Positions 1-8,993 of a stretch of 64,000 bases of DNA are shown here, piece after piece (the first letter of the stretch is position 1; the number at the start of each line of letters is the position of its first letter). A model generated the notes under the pieces. It saw only the letters and a list, made by a program, of their open reading frames with translations, ran no database searches and had not been told where the DNA came from. Origin of the DNA: an uncultured Eubacterium sp. (GTDB lineage: Bacteria; Bacillota; Clostridia; Lachnospirales; Lachnospiraceae); NCBI GenBank assembly GCA_910577225.1, contig CAJTMV010000013.1, positions 27,298 through 91,297 of the forward strand, read 5' to 3'. Both the position numbers and the translations under genes were made by a program.

Positions 1-1
1 T

Positions 2-454
2 AATGCTCCGGTATTGCAGATGGAAACAAAGGAAAACTATTTTTCTTTTACTGTTAAGACAGAGTTTGACAGTAAACAGCGGTTTGACCAGTGCGGGATT
101 GTGATGTATCTGGACAGTGAGAACTGGCTGAAGGCATCCGTGGAATATGAAAATGAGAAGGATCAGCGTCTGGGGAGCGTTGTGACGAATCACGGATATT
201 CCGACTGGGCGACGACAGATATACCTGCGTCGATCAAAACGATGTGGTATCGGCTAAGCCGCAGAGAGTCAGATTACTGTATCGAATGTTCCATGGATGG
301 CGTGGATTTTAGACAGATGCGTATCTGTCATATGTGGGAAGGAGCAGACGCGATATCGTTTGGCATTTACGCGTGTTCTCCCGAGGATTCTGCGTTTGAG
401 GCGAAATTTTCCAGGATGGAGCTGACAGAATGCAAATGGCTGGAACATAAATAA
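2..454 (+). CDS. DUF1349 family protein, 5' end outside window
   Basis: The open frame runs into the window from its left edge, so the true start is missing. The visible 150 residues match the DUF1349 concanavalin-like beta-sandwich family. Recognisable family stretches are DQCGIVMYLDSENWLKAS and the later LGSVVTNHGYSDWATTDI. Complete members are about 190 residues, so roughly a fifth is missing. The family is common in Firmicutes and its biochemical role is poorly known; a carbohydrate-binding role is often suggested from the fold. No signal peptide can be judged. The next gene converges from the other strand with a 21-bp gap. Confidence 0.85.
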   Translation, partial: NAPVLQMETKENYFSFTVKTEFDSKQRFDQCGIVMYLDSENWLKASVEYENEKDQRLGSVVTNHGYSDWATTDIPASIKTMWYRLSRRESDYCIECSMDGVDFRQMRICHMWEGADAISFGIYACSPEDSAFEAKFSRMELTECKWLEHK

Positions 455-475
455 CGACCAGTGTCCGGACCGTCA

Positions 476-1066
476 TCAGCTGTCTGTGCTGTGCAGATTC
501 TGCTGAAAGATGATTTTGCTCATGCAGCTCGATGAATTGTCGTTTCTTTTCATTGCATTCGATTCCGCGTCGTTAGTTGCAATGGAAGTGATCTGTATAG
601 AAATCCCATGTTCTTTTAACAGCAGAATCAGATCTTCGGTTCGCATACAAACAGTTGCCGTATTGTCATTTGGGTGAATATTTATCAGGCCGGGAGATTC
701 CAAAAAGGTTTCGTCTAAAAAATATTGTACCATGCAGTTGGCATGATTGAGCAGTCCGAGCGGGGATACGGCGCCGGTCAGAAGATCCAGCTGTTCCATA
801 AGCTCCTTTTCACTGGCAAAGGAAAGCGGACGGGTGTCGTTTTTTTGCCGGAATTTTTTCAGATTCACCCGCTTGTCACCCTTGACGGTAATCAGGTAAT
901 AATTGCGCTTTTTATCGTCCCGTACGAACAGGTTTTTAGCCTCGCATTCCGGATGGGAAAGCGCTGTGTCGGAAAGCTGTGACATATGAAAGACAGCCTG
1001 GTGTTCGGTAATCGTATGCCAGATATTTTTTTGTTTCAATAAGTGATAAATTTCAGTTTTATTCAT
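476..1066 (-). CDS. PrdX-like prolyl-tRNA editing domain protein (YbaK/EbsC superfamily)
   Basis: This 196-residue protein matches the YbaK/EbsC/ProX editing superfamily. It has the VKGDKRVNLKKF segment, which carries the lysine used for deacylation in relatives, and GAVSPLGLLN, the glycine loop that holds the aminoacyl-tRNA 3' end. Stand-alone members hydrolyse mischarged aminoacyl-tRNA, usually Ala-tRNA(Pro), in the cytoplasm. The match covers about residues 1-160. The last 35 residues, rich in Ser and Asn, extend past the usual family end and look unstructured. It is divergent from the GNAT gene at 1163. Family assignment is good; the exact tRNA substrate is inferred. Confidence 0.85.
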   Translation of the reverse strand: MNKTEIYHLLKQKNIWHTITEHQAVFHMSQLSDTALSHPECEAKNLFVRDDKKRNYYLITVKGDKRVNLKKFRQKNDTRPLSFASEKELMEQLDLLTGAVSPLGLLNHANCMVQYFLDETFLESPGLINIHPNDNTATVCMRTEDLILLLKEHGISIQITSIATNDAESNAMKRNDNSSSCMSKIIFQQNLHSTDS

Positions 1067-1162
1067 GTATCATTCCTCCCTGAGAGGATGATACGATATT
1101 CAGGCATTTTTGTAAAGACAAGAAAGCGTCTGCCTGTGCACGAAAACAGAACGGAGGTATTT

Positions 1163-1663
1163 ATGACGATTCGTATAGATCCGATTTTGCCAGAACAAAA
1201 ACCGGTTTTTATTCAAATGATGGAACTTTACCTGTATGATTTTTCAGAATTTTCAGAGGACGATATCAATGAATCCGGCTATTTTGGATATCCGCATATC
1301 GATGATTATTGGAAGGAGGAAGGAAGGCATCCGTTTTTTATCAGAGCAGACGGGCAGCTGGCAGGGCTGGTTCTGGTAAGGTGCTGCTGCGAACATCATC
1401 AGATGGCGGATCCTCACAATATTGCTGAATTTTTTGTAATGAAAAAATATCGCCGCAAAGGAGTTGGCAGGGCAGCTGCCAGGAAGGTTTTTAATCTGTT
1501 TTCGGGAGGATGGGAAATATCCTGCTGGATGAAAAATCAGCCGGCGCAAAAATTTTGGAGCAGGGTTGTCGCAGAACATACGTATGGAAACTACCATACA
1601 TTTACGATGGAAGATCAGAATGTGACGGGATTTACGTTTGTTCAGGCAGCAGAGACCAGATAA
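1163..1663 (+). CDS. GNAT family N-acetyltransferase
   Basis: The 166-residue product has the GNAT fold pattern: a beta strand IAEFFVMKKYRRKGVGR supplies the acetyl-CoA pyrophosphate loop (R/Q-x-x-G-x-G/A form) near residues 95-110. The ATG at 1163 is preferred over the upstream in-frame start at 1043 because GGAGGT lies 8 bases before it and the earlier start would overlap the divergent gene. It transfers an acetyl group from acetyl-CoA to an unknown amine. The C-terminal half has the FWSRVV strand-helix typical of small GNATs. Substrate cannot be predicted. Confidence 0.85.
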   Translation: MTIRIDPILPEQKPVFIQMMELYLYDFSEFSEDDINESGYFGYPHIDDYWKEEGRHPFFIRADGQLAGLVLVRCCCEHHQMADPHNIAEFFVMKKYRRKGVGRAAARKVFNLFSGGWEISCWMKNQPAQKFWSRVVAEHTYGNYHTFTMEDQNVTGFTFVQAAETR

Positions 1664-1885
1664 ATGAAATGTGTTTCAGGCTGCCGCCAATGCCGGCCGG
1701 TATATGACTGGTGTCTTATTAAAAATCTGAACCTTTTTTAAAATTTTTGCATCAGAATCGATGGTCGGATATGAAAAATCCTAAAACAGTGTATGTACAG
1801 ACTGACAATTGCAATTTTCTGTTGAAATTGTTTCATTTTGTATTTCAAAAGATACAATTTAAGTGTCCAATTTTTGTTGACCAGT

Positions 1886-2140
1886 GCACTTACCTTGTTG
1901 GAAACTTATACCTCCCCATCCGCCTTTATCGAGGCAGACAGGCAGGAGATTATTGACACCATTAAATCTACTGCACGCTTTGGGATTTCCTAAGCCCAGA
2001 ACAAATATCATGCCATTATACAGACTGCAAATGAAGGAATGAGTTCGGTTACATCATTGACAGTAATATCAAGCGTATCCGCCTGTATATTCGTTTCATC
2101 CGCAAATATGATGAAGAAATCGCCTGCATACTCTTTTTAA
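1886..2140 (+). pseudogene. IS110-family transposase remnant
   Basis: Translating from 1886 gives ALTLLETYTSPSAFIEAD followed by RQEIIDTIKSTARFG, which resembles the middle of IS110-type (DEDD) transposases. A stop and frame changes interrupt it. A second frame from about 2045 reads IRLYIRFIRKYDEEIACI, which also fits that family, so at least one frameshift separates the pieces. Neither end of an insertion sequence is visible. It is a dead fragment. The assignment rests on remembered family motifs, not an alignment. Confidence 0.55.
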
Positions 2141-2202
2141 AAATGATATTTTCACCAAAGGGAAAGTTTGCCCTTTTTTAGAAGAAAAATATTTTTCATT
2201 TA

Positions 2203-2538
2203 TCTATTGACATTTATTGGCTGGACTTAAAGGTGGAATTGGCCCATGTGGAAGATGAAATCGAAAAGCTGTTGAATACTCTGACTGGGGCCAGCGCGGT
2301 TTTAATCTCCTACGCCAACACAAAAATTGAGGCATTGGACGCACAGCGGCAAACGCTGTCAAAGGAAATCGCGGCCCTGCCTGCGGAGAGTATGTCGCCG
2401 GATCAGATCGAGCGGTTATCGGTGCATCTCAACCGCTGGGAAGAGATTGACTTCGATGACAGGCGGCAGGTGGCTAACAGCTTTATTTCTCAAATCCGCG
2501 CCACGGGTGAATGTGTCGCCATTGAGTGGAAAATCTGA
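2203..2538 (+). pseudogene. Serine recombinase C-terminal remnant
   Basis: The frame encodes the coiled-coil and extreme C-terminus of a large serine recombinase: an EDEIEKLLNTLTGAS helix, then DFDDRRQVANSF, then a final IRATGECVAIEWKI. This ending is typical of TnpX/Tn916-like resolvases. The catalytic serine domain, recombinase domain and zinc ribbon are all absent, so the gene is truncated at its 5' side. It lies directly after the IS110 remnant. This suggests repeated insertion and loss of mobile DNA at this site. Confidence 0.75.
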
Positions 2539-2702
2539 CTTTCAACTATTCATCGCACTTGACTATGGGCTGTATACCCTTGTCAAGAGATGGAATCAAA
2601 AGATCAAATAATAGTAATATAGCAGTAACAAATACTAAGAAAATTTGAATTTAATAATAATATATTAGCGCCAGACACCTTTGAAATTTAAAATCCACAT
2701 AA

Positions 2703-2716
2703 ATGAACATGTTCAT
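2703..2716. promoter_or_regulatory. Palindromic operator 1 for the TetR repressor
   Basis: ATGAACATGTTCAT is a perfect 14-bp palindrome. It lies just upstream of the -35 box at 2725. The identical 14-mer recurs 55 bp downstream, about five helical turns away. This is the arrangement expected for self-repression by the adjacent TetR protein; binding itself is inferred. Confidence 0.85.
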
Positions 2717-2724
2717 AAAAAGGG

Positions 2725-2753
2725 TTGACAAATTTCTCTGACTCAGTTACAAT
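2725..2753 (+). promoter_or_regulatory. Sigma-A type promoter of the tetR operon
   Basis: TTGACA (2725-2730) and TACAAT (2748-2753) are separated by exactly 17 bases. Palindromic operators sit on both sides of this promoter, so a bound repressor would block RNA polymerase. Confidence 0.85.
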
Positions 2754-2757
2754 ATAA

Positions 2758-2771
2758 ATGAACATGTTCAT
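2758..2771. promoter_or_regulatory. Palindromic operator 2 for the TetR repressor
   Basis: This is the second exact copy of ATGAACATGTTCAT. It begins 5 bases after the -10 box and therefore covers the expected transcription start. Confidence 0.85.
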
Positions 2772-2825
2772 ATAAAAAATTAGAAAGAAATCGGACGGAA
2801 AGGGGGATTTTGAAAAAGAAAGATT

Positions 2826-3395
2826 ATGAAGAAAAAGGATGATACATTGCGGGAAACACTGCTGAATACCGCTCGGGCGCTTGCAGAAGAAGAAGGACTG
2901 CAAAAGCTGAATATTCGTTCCATTGCGAAAAAAGCAGGTGTTGCAAGCGGTACGGTGTACAACTATTTTTCGGGAAAGGATGAGATTTTGCTTGCGCTTA
3001 CAAAAGAATACTGGAAACAGGCGCTTTTAGAAATGGACGACGCCATTATTACAGATTCTTTTTGTGAGGCGCTGCCTGAAATGTATAAGTATTTAAAACA
3101 GACGATCCGTCAGGCAGCCGGCGCATTTATGAACAGTCTGAACGGCGTACAGCAAAAAGGCCAGGAATCGATGGCGTCTGCGCAGCAGGAGCTGAAAGCG
3201 ATACTTCTGCGGCGGCTCAGGCAGGATCCGCATCTTTCCGATCATGTCTGGAACGAGGAATTTACAGAGGAATCGTTTGCGGAATTTGTCCGTATGAATC
3301 TGATCGGTCTGCTAAAAGCAGAAGAGACGCAGATGGAGTTTTTTATGGCGGTAATACGCAGAATTTTGTATCCGGATTTGGATGTTAAAAAATAA
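2826..3395 (+). CDS. TetR/AcrR family transcriptional repressor
   Basis: The 189-residue protein has a TetR N-terminal DNA-binding domain at about residues 8-55, with the helix-turn-helix IRSIAKKAGVASGTVYNYF followed by the family GKDEIL turn. The C-terminal 130 residues are the usual divergent ligand-binding and dimer domain. The promoter upstream is bracketed by two identical palindromes, so the protein very likely represses its own operon. The next gene, a membrane protein starting 43 bases after the stop, is probably co-transcribed and may be the functional target. The inducing ligand is unknown. Confidence 0.92.
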   Translation: MKKKDDTLRETLLNTARALAEEEGLQKLNIRSIAKKAGVASGTVYNYFSGKDEILLALTKEYWKQALLEMDDAIITDSFCEALPEMYKYLKQTIRQAAGAFMNSLNGVQQKGQESMASAQQELKAILLRRLRQDPHLSDHVWNEEFTEESFAEFVRMNLIGLLKAEETQMEFFMAVIRRILYPDLDVKK

Positions 3396-3438
3396 GACAG
3401 GGATGAACCATTTTGATGGTTTTATGGGAGGGACGATT

Positions 3439-4107
3439 ATGCCACAGGCAATTGCAGAAATAGTTTTTGATATTTTATACCTTGGGTTTGCTCTGACGGC
3501 AGGCCTTACGATGCTTCTACGAGGGAAGACGCCGCTTGTGAAAAAAACCGGCCTGATGGCCGCGCTTCTGGGAGCCGGAGATGCGTTTCACCTGCTGCCA
3601 CGCAGTTATGCTCTGTTCACAGAAGGACTGCAGGCCAACGCTGCGGCGCTTGGAATCGGAAAGTTTGTTACATCGATTACAATGACGATCTTTTATCTGA
3701 TTCTTTACGCAGTCTGGCGTGATTATTTTAACGTCCGGGGACGAAAAAATGTAACGGTCGTTTTGTACAGTCTGGCAGCGCTGCGGATCGGACTTTGCCT
3801 GCTGCCGCAAAATGAGTGGCTGACGTATCGTCAGCCGCTGTTCTATGGGGTTTTAAGAAACATACCGTTTGCGGTTATGGGAATCATGATCATAATCCTG
3901 TTTGCGCAGGAAACGAAAAAGACAGGACTTATGGCATTTCGATTTATGCCGGCAGCAGTTGCGCTATCCTTTGGGTTTTATCTTCCGGTTGTTTTATTCA
4001 GCGGTGTGTTTCCGGTGATTGGAATGCTGATGATACCGAAAACACTGGCGTATGTGTGGATGATTTTTATGGGCGTACAGATATACAGACAGGAGATGAC
4101 GCGCTGA
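3439..4107 (+). CDS. Polytopic membrane protein of unknown function
   Basis: The 222-residue product is very hydrophobic, with about seven predicted membrane segments (for example IAEIVFDILYLGFALTAGL at the N-terminus and a LMIPKTLAYVWMIFMGV segment near the end). The ATG at 3439 has GGGAGGG 6-12 bases upstream, better than an in-frame start at 3382 that would overlap tetR. I do not recognise the family. The TetR gene just upstream and the shared operator-controlled promoter suggest an inducible membrane function. Transport is possible but not supported by any motif. Confidence 0.75.
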   Translation: MPQAIAEIVFDILYLGFALTAGLTMLLRGKTPLVKKTGLMAALLGAGDAFHLLPRSYALFTEGLQANAAALGIGKFVTSITMTIFYLILYAVWRDYFNVRGRKNVTVVLYSLAALRIGLCLLPQNEWLTYRQPLFYGVLRNIPFAVMGIMIIILFAQETKKTGLMAFRFMPAAVALSFGFYLPVVLFSGVFPVIGMLMIPKTLAYVWMIFMGVQIYRQEMTR

Positions 4108-4153
4108 CGGAAAGAGTTTTCATAGGGACACTGTAATATCAGGGCTTTTCGGA

Positions 4154-4264
4154 GTCAACGAATTGGGAACACTGGGGAAAAGCCTGAACAGGCTATCGCA
4201 CAATCTTTCTGTCACCCTCTCTGATTTGCAAAACGCAAACAAGAAGCTCGAAAGAATTTTCTGA
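4154..4264 (+). pseudogene. Sensor histidine kinase HAMP fragment
   Basis: A 36-codon frame reads VNELGTLGKSLNRLSHNLS and then LQNANKKLERIF before a stop. This matches the end of a HAMP linker and the start of the coiled coil of VanS-like sensor kinases. No membrane segment, H-box or ATPase domain remains. It joins abruptly to unrelated sequence. It is a deletion remnant. Confidence 0.6.
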
Positions 4265-4318
4265 TAAGGAATTTTCCGAACGGGACATCGATGCCATAAA
4301 AAATCCGCCGGGAGAGGT

Positions 4319-4636
4319 GTGTTACGCTGGCGGTGGGCCGCTGACGCCAGCATTGACCAGTGGTATTTTAACGGCGATAAAGTACGGTTCTTCCAGGATG
4401 TGCTGACTTCTAATGGCGAAAGCCTGACCGGCGGAAATTTCCATGGTGCAATCCGCAGTTCGTGGAACGCGGACGGAACCATCGACATTTATACAGTCCG
4501 CGATTTTACAAATCTGAACACTTCTGGGAATGGAACGCTGACCGGCGTAAAGAGATGCAGTCAGGCGGAATTTAACGAACACACGCTGAGGGAAGTACAA
4601 ACCAGCTCTGGCGGGTGCGTTGTAATGCAGGAATAA
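4319..4636 (+). pseudogene. Fragment of an unknown protein
   Basis: This 105-codon frame has protein-like composition (QWYFNGDKVRFFQDVL, later SSWNADGTIDIYTVRDF) but no credible start: it fuses straight onto the kinase remnant upstream. It looks like the C-terminal part of a secreted or surface protein. I do not recognise the family. It may be a broken gene or, less likely, a short gene starting with GTG at 4319. Confidence 0.4.
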
Positions 4637-4958
4637 AGAACTGCCGCACGACGGCAAAAGAAAAAAGACGTCGTACAGTAAAGCATTGTCACTTAATTTT
4701 TCAGAATATAATGTAATTCAATTAAAGCAGCCCATAAAACAGTGTGCGTGACCGCCGGCAAATTTGCTCCCCCTTTTGTGCGCAAGGCGCTTTTCTTTTT
4801 GGAAGAAATGTTGTATACTAAACAGAGGCAACAAAAACCGGATGGAAAGATTTTACTCCCTCCCCTGGATCTTAATGAATGTTTCATACGATTCACCTAT
4901 GATCCGGGGAAGGGAGTTGATCATTGCGGTAAAGTAAAAAACAGGAAAGGGGAGGAAC
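4637..4958. other. Intergenic stretch before the helicase gene
   Basis: I see no convincing gene in these 322 bases. TATAAT at about 4705-4710 has only a poor -35 partner (TTGTCA at 15-base spacing). TATACT at 4814-4819 also lacks a good -35. Either could be the promoter of the gene at 4959, whose ribosome site GGGGAGG lies at about 4949. Confidence 0.4.
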
Positions 4959-7900
4959 ATGGAGCTGCGGAAATTGTACCAACAGATACATCTGCCGGCA
5001 GAAGCCGTGAAACAGTTAGAAAATATTTACGATCAGACCGATCTGAAACGACTGGATCGGGAACTGGAACGGCTGCAGGACCGAAATACAGCGGCGCAGG
5101 CGTATCAGCAGTTAAAATCGTTGCTAAAAGACGACGACGGGAACTGGAAAATGCTGTACTGTCAGCTGGAAAGCGCAAGGCGTGTGTTTGACAAATATCA
5201 GAAAAAACAGATACCGGAAACGGTATATATCGACACGATGAAATGCTTTACGCGGTTTTTGTACGAATGCGAGAAAAAGCATGGACAGATGTATTTTGAC
5301 CGGGGATGGTGGACTTATCGGCAGACGGGAATGTGCCTGTTTCGGATTGGCTCGCTGGAATATGAGTTTGTAAAGCGGGAAGGCGTACGTTTCGTTGCCA
5401 TTCATATTCCATCGGATGCAGATTTGTCAAAACAGGCGGTAGACGATTCGCTGGAGCAGGCGGAGATCTTTTTTCGAAAATATTTTAAAGACGACCGGTA
5501 TGACCGCTACTGCTGTGATTCCTGGCTGCTTTCACCGGCGTTAAAGCCGTTTTTATCGCAACAGTCTCATATTTTGGCGTTTCAAAGCCGGTTTGAAATC
5601 CTTACCGAAGATGCGGGCGATCAGGAGTTTATCGGATGGCTGTTTCAGGTTCCGCCAGATACGGACGTGAACGATCTGCCGGAAACGACCAGTCTGCAAA
5701 GGAAAGTCAAAACCTGTATGCAAAACAAAGGAACGATCGGCTCTGCATGCGGAGTGATCTATAAAACGGGTCGTCCGGTTCCGGGACTGACCAGAGAGGA
5801 AGAAGAAAAGCAGCTGGCCGCCATTATCCGCGTCGCGCAGGACAATCTGACAAGAACGGAGACGTATATCCGACAGCTGACCGACGAGCTGGACGATCTG
5901 ATGGATACATACGGGACAAAAGACAAAGAAGCGCTGGCGCTGTTTCATAATACGCATTCCCAGATACAGGAAAACAGGAGAGATCTTATGCGCTGTCAGA
6001 AAGCGCGCAAAAAACCATATTTTGGAAGGATCGATTTTAAAGATCCCAAACAGCCGCAGACCGAATCTTATTATGTCGGACGTACCGGCATCTCGGGGAG
6101 CGACGCGTATCCGCTTGTTATAGACTGGAGAGCGCCGATTGCTTCGGTATATTATGAAAATGCGCTCGGGCCGTGTACGTATCAGGTAAAAAACGAAGGC
6201 AGCTTTGCCATCGATCTGAAAAGAAAGCGCACGTATGAGATCGAAAACGACAGACTGAAAGATTTTTATGATTCGGATGTGGTGGCGAACGACGATCTGC
6301 TGACACAGTATCTGGCAAAAAGCAAAAAGGCAGTTCTGGGAGAAATTATTGCGACGATTCAAAAAGAACAAAACGAGATTATCAGGCAGTCTCCCAAAAC
6401 AAATCTGATTGTGCAGGGGGTGGCAGGCTCTGGGAAAACGACGGTAGCGATGCACCGCATTTCCTATATTTTGTACAATTACGAAGAGCGGTTTCGTCCG
6501 CAGGACTTTTATATTATAGGAAGCAACAGGATTTTATTAAACTATATTACCAGCGTACTGCCGGATCTGGATGTGTATGGGGTATCCCAGATGACGATGG
6601 AAGAGCTGTTTATCAGACTCTTATATGAAGAATGGGACCCGGGCTGTTCGAGTGTCTGCCAGATGGATAAAGACGAAGAAGGGGCATCCATAAAGGGCAG
6701 TTTTGCATGGATGAAAGATCTGGAAGCGTTTTGCGCGCAGTATGAACAGCAAACGATCCCCAAAACAGAAGTACGTATTGCCAAAAACGGAGTACTTTTG
6801 CTAAAAGAAGCAGAGATTGACAGCTATCTGGAAACGATGAAACAGCTTTCCATGCAGGGAAGAATCAATATGCTGAATGAAGTTCTGCTGTCCAGACTGG
6901 ATACCGAGCTGTCTGGAAAATATGTTTCTTATACCGCGGCAGAGAAAAAAGAGCTGCGGCGTACGATGCGCTGGCATTTTGGAAAGGATACTTTTCAGGG
7001 CTCGATTTATGAACTATACGAACAGTTTTTGCAGACGCAGCGGCAGAAAGGAAAAGATGTGCCCTATACACAGCACGTATTCGACGTGTATGATCTGGCG
7101 GCGCTTGCGTATATTTATAAACGGATCAGGGAAACGGACAGCATACGGGAGGCCACGCACGTCATTATCGACGAAGCGCAGGATTTTGGTATGATGGCTT
7201 ACGGAGCGCTGGAATATTGTCTGCGTGGCTGTACGTATACGATTATGGGAGATGTTTCGCAAAATATTCATTTTGGCCACGGATTAAACGACTGGCGTGA
7301 GCTGCAGGAGCTGATACTGACGGGAACGTATGACCATTTTGGACTGCTGAAAAAAAGCTATCGTAATACGGTGGAAATTTCTCATTTCGCAACAGAAATA
7401 CTGCGGCATGGCAATTTTCCGATTTATCCGACCGAGCCGATCAGCCGGCATGGGTCAAAGGTACGTATCGAAGCATGCGACAGTGAAGAGGCAGTCGCTC
7501 AGACGATGGTGTCTGCGATTCTTGACTGGCAAAGAAGGGGACGCGAGACAATTGCGGTTATCTGCAGAGACGAGGCGCAGGCGAAAGAGGTCGGTCAAAG
7601 GCTTGCACAGCAGATTCAGATCGCAGACTGTGATCTTCAGACGGCAGAATTTGGAAACGGGGTCATGGTACTGCCGGTCGCGTATACAAAAGGACTGGAA
7701 TTTGACGCGGTGCTGCTGTATTGCCCCAGTGCGCAGAGCTATCCGCCTGCGGATGCATACGTTAAGCTCTTATATGTGGCCGCAACTCGTGCGCTGCATG
7801 AATTAACGATTGTGCATGATGGAAATCTGACCGATCTGATTGCCAAACCGGTATCAGAAACAAAGCGTATGAAATCGCTGGAAAATGAAATGCGAAAAGA

Positions 7901-8867
7901 ACACATACGCTATCAAAAAGAGGAACTGACAGCAAGAGAACAAGAACTGATAAAAGCAGATCAGGGAGAAAAAGAGCGGACGGCACGCAGTTATCTGGGA
8001 CCAAAGCCGATACAGGTAAAGGAGCCGGCGCAAAAGAAACCGGCAGGCCTGTCAGATAAGCGGCCGGATCCCGGGCGTATGACAGATATCCTGTCGGAAC
8101 GAAAACAAAGGTTACAGTCGCAGAGCGCGGTTCCTGTCAACGCGTCTGTGTACCGCTTTTTGCAGTGTCCGGATACCAGTCTGCTGCGGCCAAAGGGACA
8201 CAGCCGTATAGATCATGCGATACGAATGGTAAGAAAGACAAAAAAATATATTGAACTGATCGGCAGCTACGGCATTCTGCGTCTGACTCCGGTGCGGGAG
8301 GATATCGTTCGCGTACAGTTTCGAAAAGGGACGCAGGCGCAGTTCGAAGCAGGTTACTGGAACTGCGAACCAGAGCGGGAAGGATTTTGGAAGGCAAAAG
8401 ACGGGAAATTTTTGGCAGAGATCACGACTGGGAGCATCTTCATACAGGCAGACAAAAAAACAGGAGCGCTGCAGTTTCTGAATGCGAAAAAAAAGCTGCT
8501 GTTATCTGAAAAAGCGGCAATGCCGCGTCAGTGCGAGAACACAGACACGCCGGAAACCTGGGTTTATTTTGACTGGGCCAAAAACGAACCGCTGTTTGCA
8601 AAGGGACTGCTGGCAGATGAATGGGAGCGTCTGAATCAAAAGGCAAGGTATATCAGCTTTGGAGGAAGGAAGATGCGTATGCCGCTGCTCGTTTCTGCAA
8701 ACGGCTACGGAATCGGCGTGTCCGCGGAAAAGACGGCTATGTGCTGCACGATACCAATGTATGGAAATTATTTGTATACCGAAGGCAGCGAACAGATCGA
8801 TTACTATTTTCTGTACGGTGAAAACAGGGAGCAGGTATTCGCGCTGTACAAAAAACTCCAAAAATAG
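4959..8867 (+). CDS. Three-domain fusion: acyltransferase-like / HelD helicase / GH31 N-terminal-like
   Basis: The 1302-residue protein has three parts. Residues 1-275 match the family annotated as acyltransferase domain (DUF5596; MKCFTRFLYECEKKHG, LHIPSDADLS-like and DSWLLSPALKPFL motifs), normally a stand-alone protein of similar length. Residues 280-1000 are a UvrD/HelD-like superfamily 1 helicase, with Walker A GVAGSGKTT near residue 488, Walker B HVIIDEAQDF near 735, YTKGLEFDAV near 908 and YVAATRALHEL near 940. Residues 1085-1302 resemble the N-terminal beta-sandwich of GH31 glycosidases without the catalytic barrel. HelD proteins detach stalled RNA polymerase. The added domains are unusual and their role is unknown. 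No frameshift is seen at either junction. The start has a good GGGGAGG site. Confidence 0.85.
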   Translation: MELRKLYQQIHLPAEAVKQLENIYDQTDLKRLDRELERLQDRNTAAQAYQQLKSLLKDDDGNWKMLYCQLESARRVFDKYQKKQIPETVYIDTMKCFTRFLYECEKKHGQMYFDRGWWTYRQTGMCLFRIGSLEYEFVKREGVRFVAIHIPSDADLSKQAVDDSLEQAEIFFRKYFKDDRYDRYCCDSWLLSPALKPFLSQQSHILAFQSRFEILTEDAGDQEFIGWLFQVPPDTDVNDLPETTSLQRKVKTCMQNKGTIGSACGVIYKTGRPVPGLTREEEEKQLAAIIRVAQDNLTRTETYIRQLTDELDDLMDTYGTKDKEALALFHNTHSQIQENRRDLMRCQKARKKPYFGRIDFKDPKQPQTESYYVGRTGISGSDAYPLVIDWRAPIASVYYENALGPCTYQVKNEGSFAIDLKRKRTYEIENDRLKDFYDSDVVANDDLLTQYLAKSKKAVLGEIIATIQKEQNEIIRQSPKTNLIVQGVAGSGKTTVAMHRISYILYNYEERFRPQDFYIIGSNRILLNYITSVLPDLDVYGVSQMTMEELFIRLLYEEWDPGCSSVCQMDKDEEGASIKGSFAWMKDLEAFCAQYEQQTIPKTEVRIAKNGVLLLKEAEIDSYLETMKQLSMQGRINMLNEVLLSRLDTELSGKYVSYTAAEKKELRRTMRWHFGKDTFQGSIYELYEQFLQTQRQKGKDVPYTQHVFDVYDLAALAYIYKRIRETDSIREATHVIIDEAQDFGMMAYGALEYCLRGCTYTIMGDVSQNIHFGHGLNDWRELQELILTGTYDHFGLLKKSYRNTVEISHFATEILRHGNFPIYPTEPISRHGSKVRIEACDSEEAVAQTMVSAILDWQRRGRETIAVICRDEAQAKEVGQRLAQQIQIADCDLQTAEFGNGVMVLPVAYTKGLEFDAVLLYCPSAQSYPPADAYVKLLYVAATRALHELTIVHDGNLTDLIAKPVSETKRMKSLENEMRKEHIRYQKEELTAREQELIKADQGEKERTARSYLGPKPIQVKEPAQKKPAGLSDKRPDPGRMTDILSERKQRLQSQSAVPVNASVYRFLQCPDTSLLRPKGHSRIDHAIRMVRKTKKYIELIGSYGILRLTPVREDIVRVQFRKGTQAQFEAGYWNCEPEREGFWKAKDGKFLAEITTGSIFIQADKKTGALQFLNAKKKLLLSEKAAMPRQCENTDTPETWVYFDWAKNEPLFAKGLLADEWERLNQKARYISFGGRKMRMPLLVSANGYGIGVSAEKTAMCCTIPMYGNYLYTEGSEQIDYYFLYGENREQVFALYKKLQK

Positions 8868-8993
8868 TATAAAAAATCTATAAATTATTTCCATGCAACT
8901 TTTCGATTCCGGTTGACAATATCGAAGAAAAAGGTTAACATTGTTATAATCGAGGAAAAATATGATTACAGGGAGAAATCGCGAGGCAGATAT

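Noticed and set aside
4131..4156. A 26-base stretch resembling 62001-62026 (both end in CTTTTCGGAGTC)
   Set aside because: The match stops at both edges, 21 of 26 bases agree, and the first copy is inside a kinase fragment. Too short to call a repeat.
8913..8950. TTGACA and TATAAT before the first HD-GYP gene as a promoter
   Set aside because: The spacing is 26 bases, far from the 17 needed for a standard promoter. No alternative fits.
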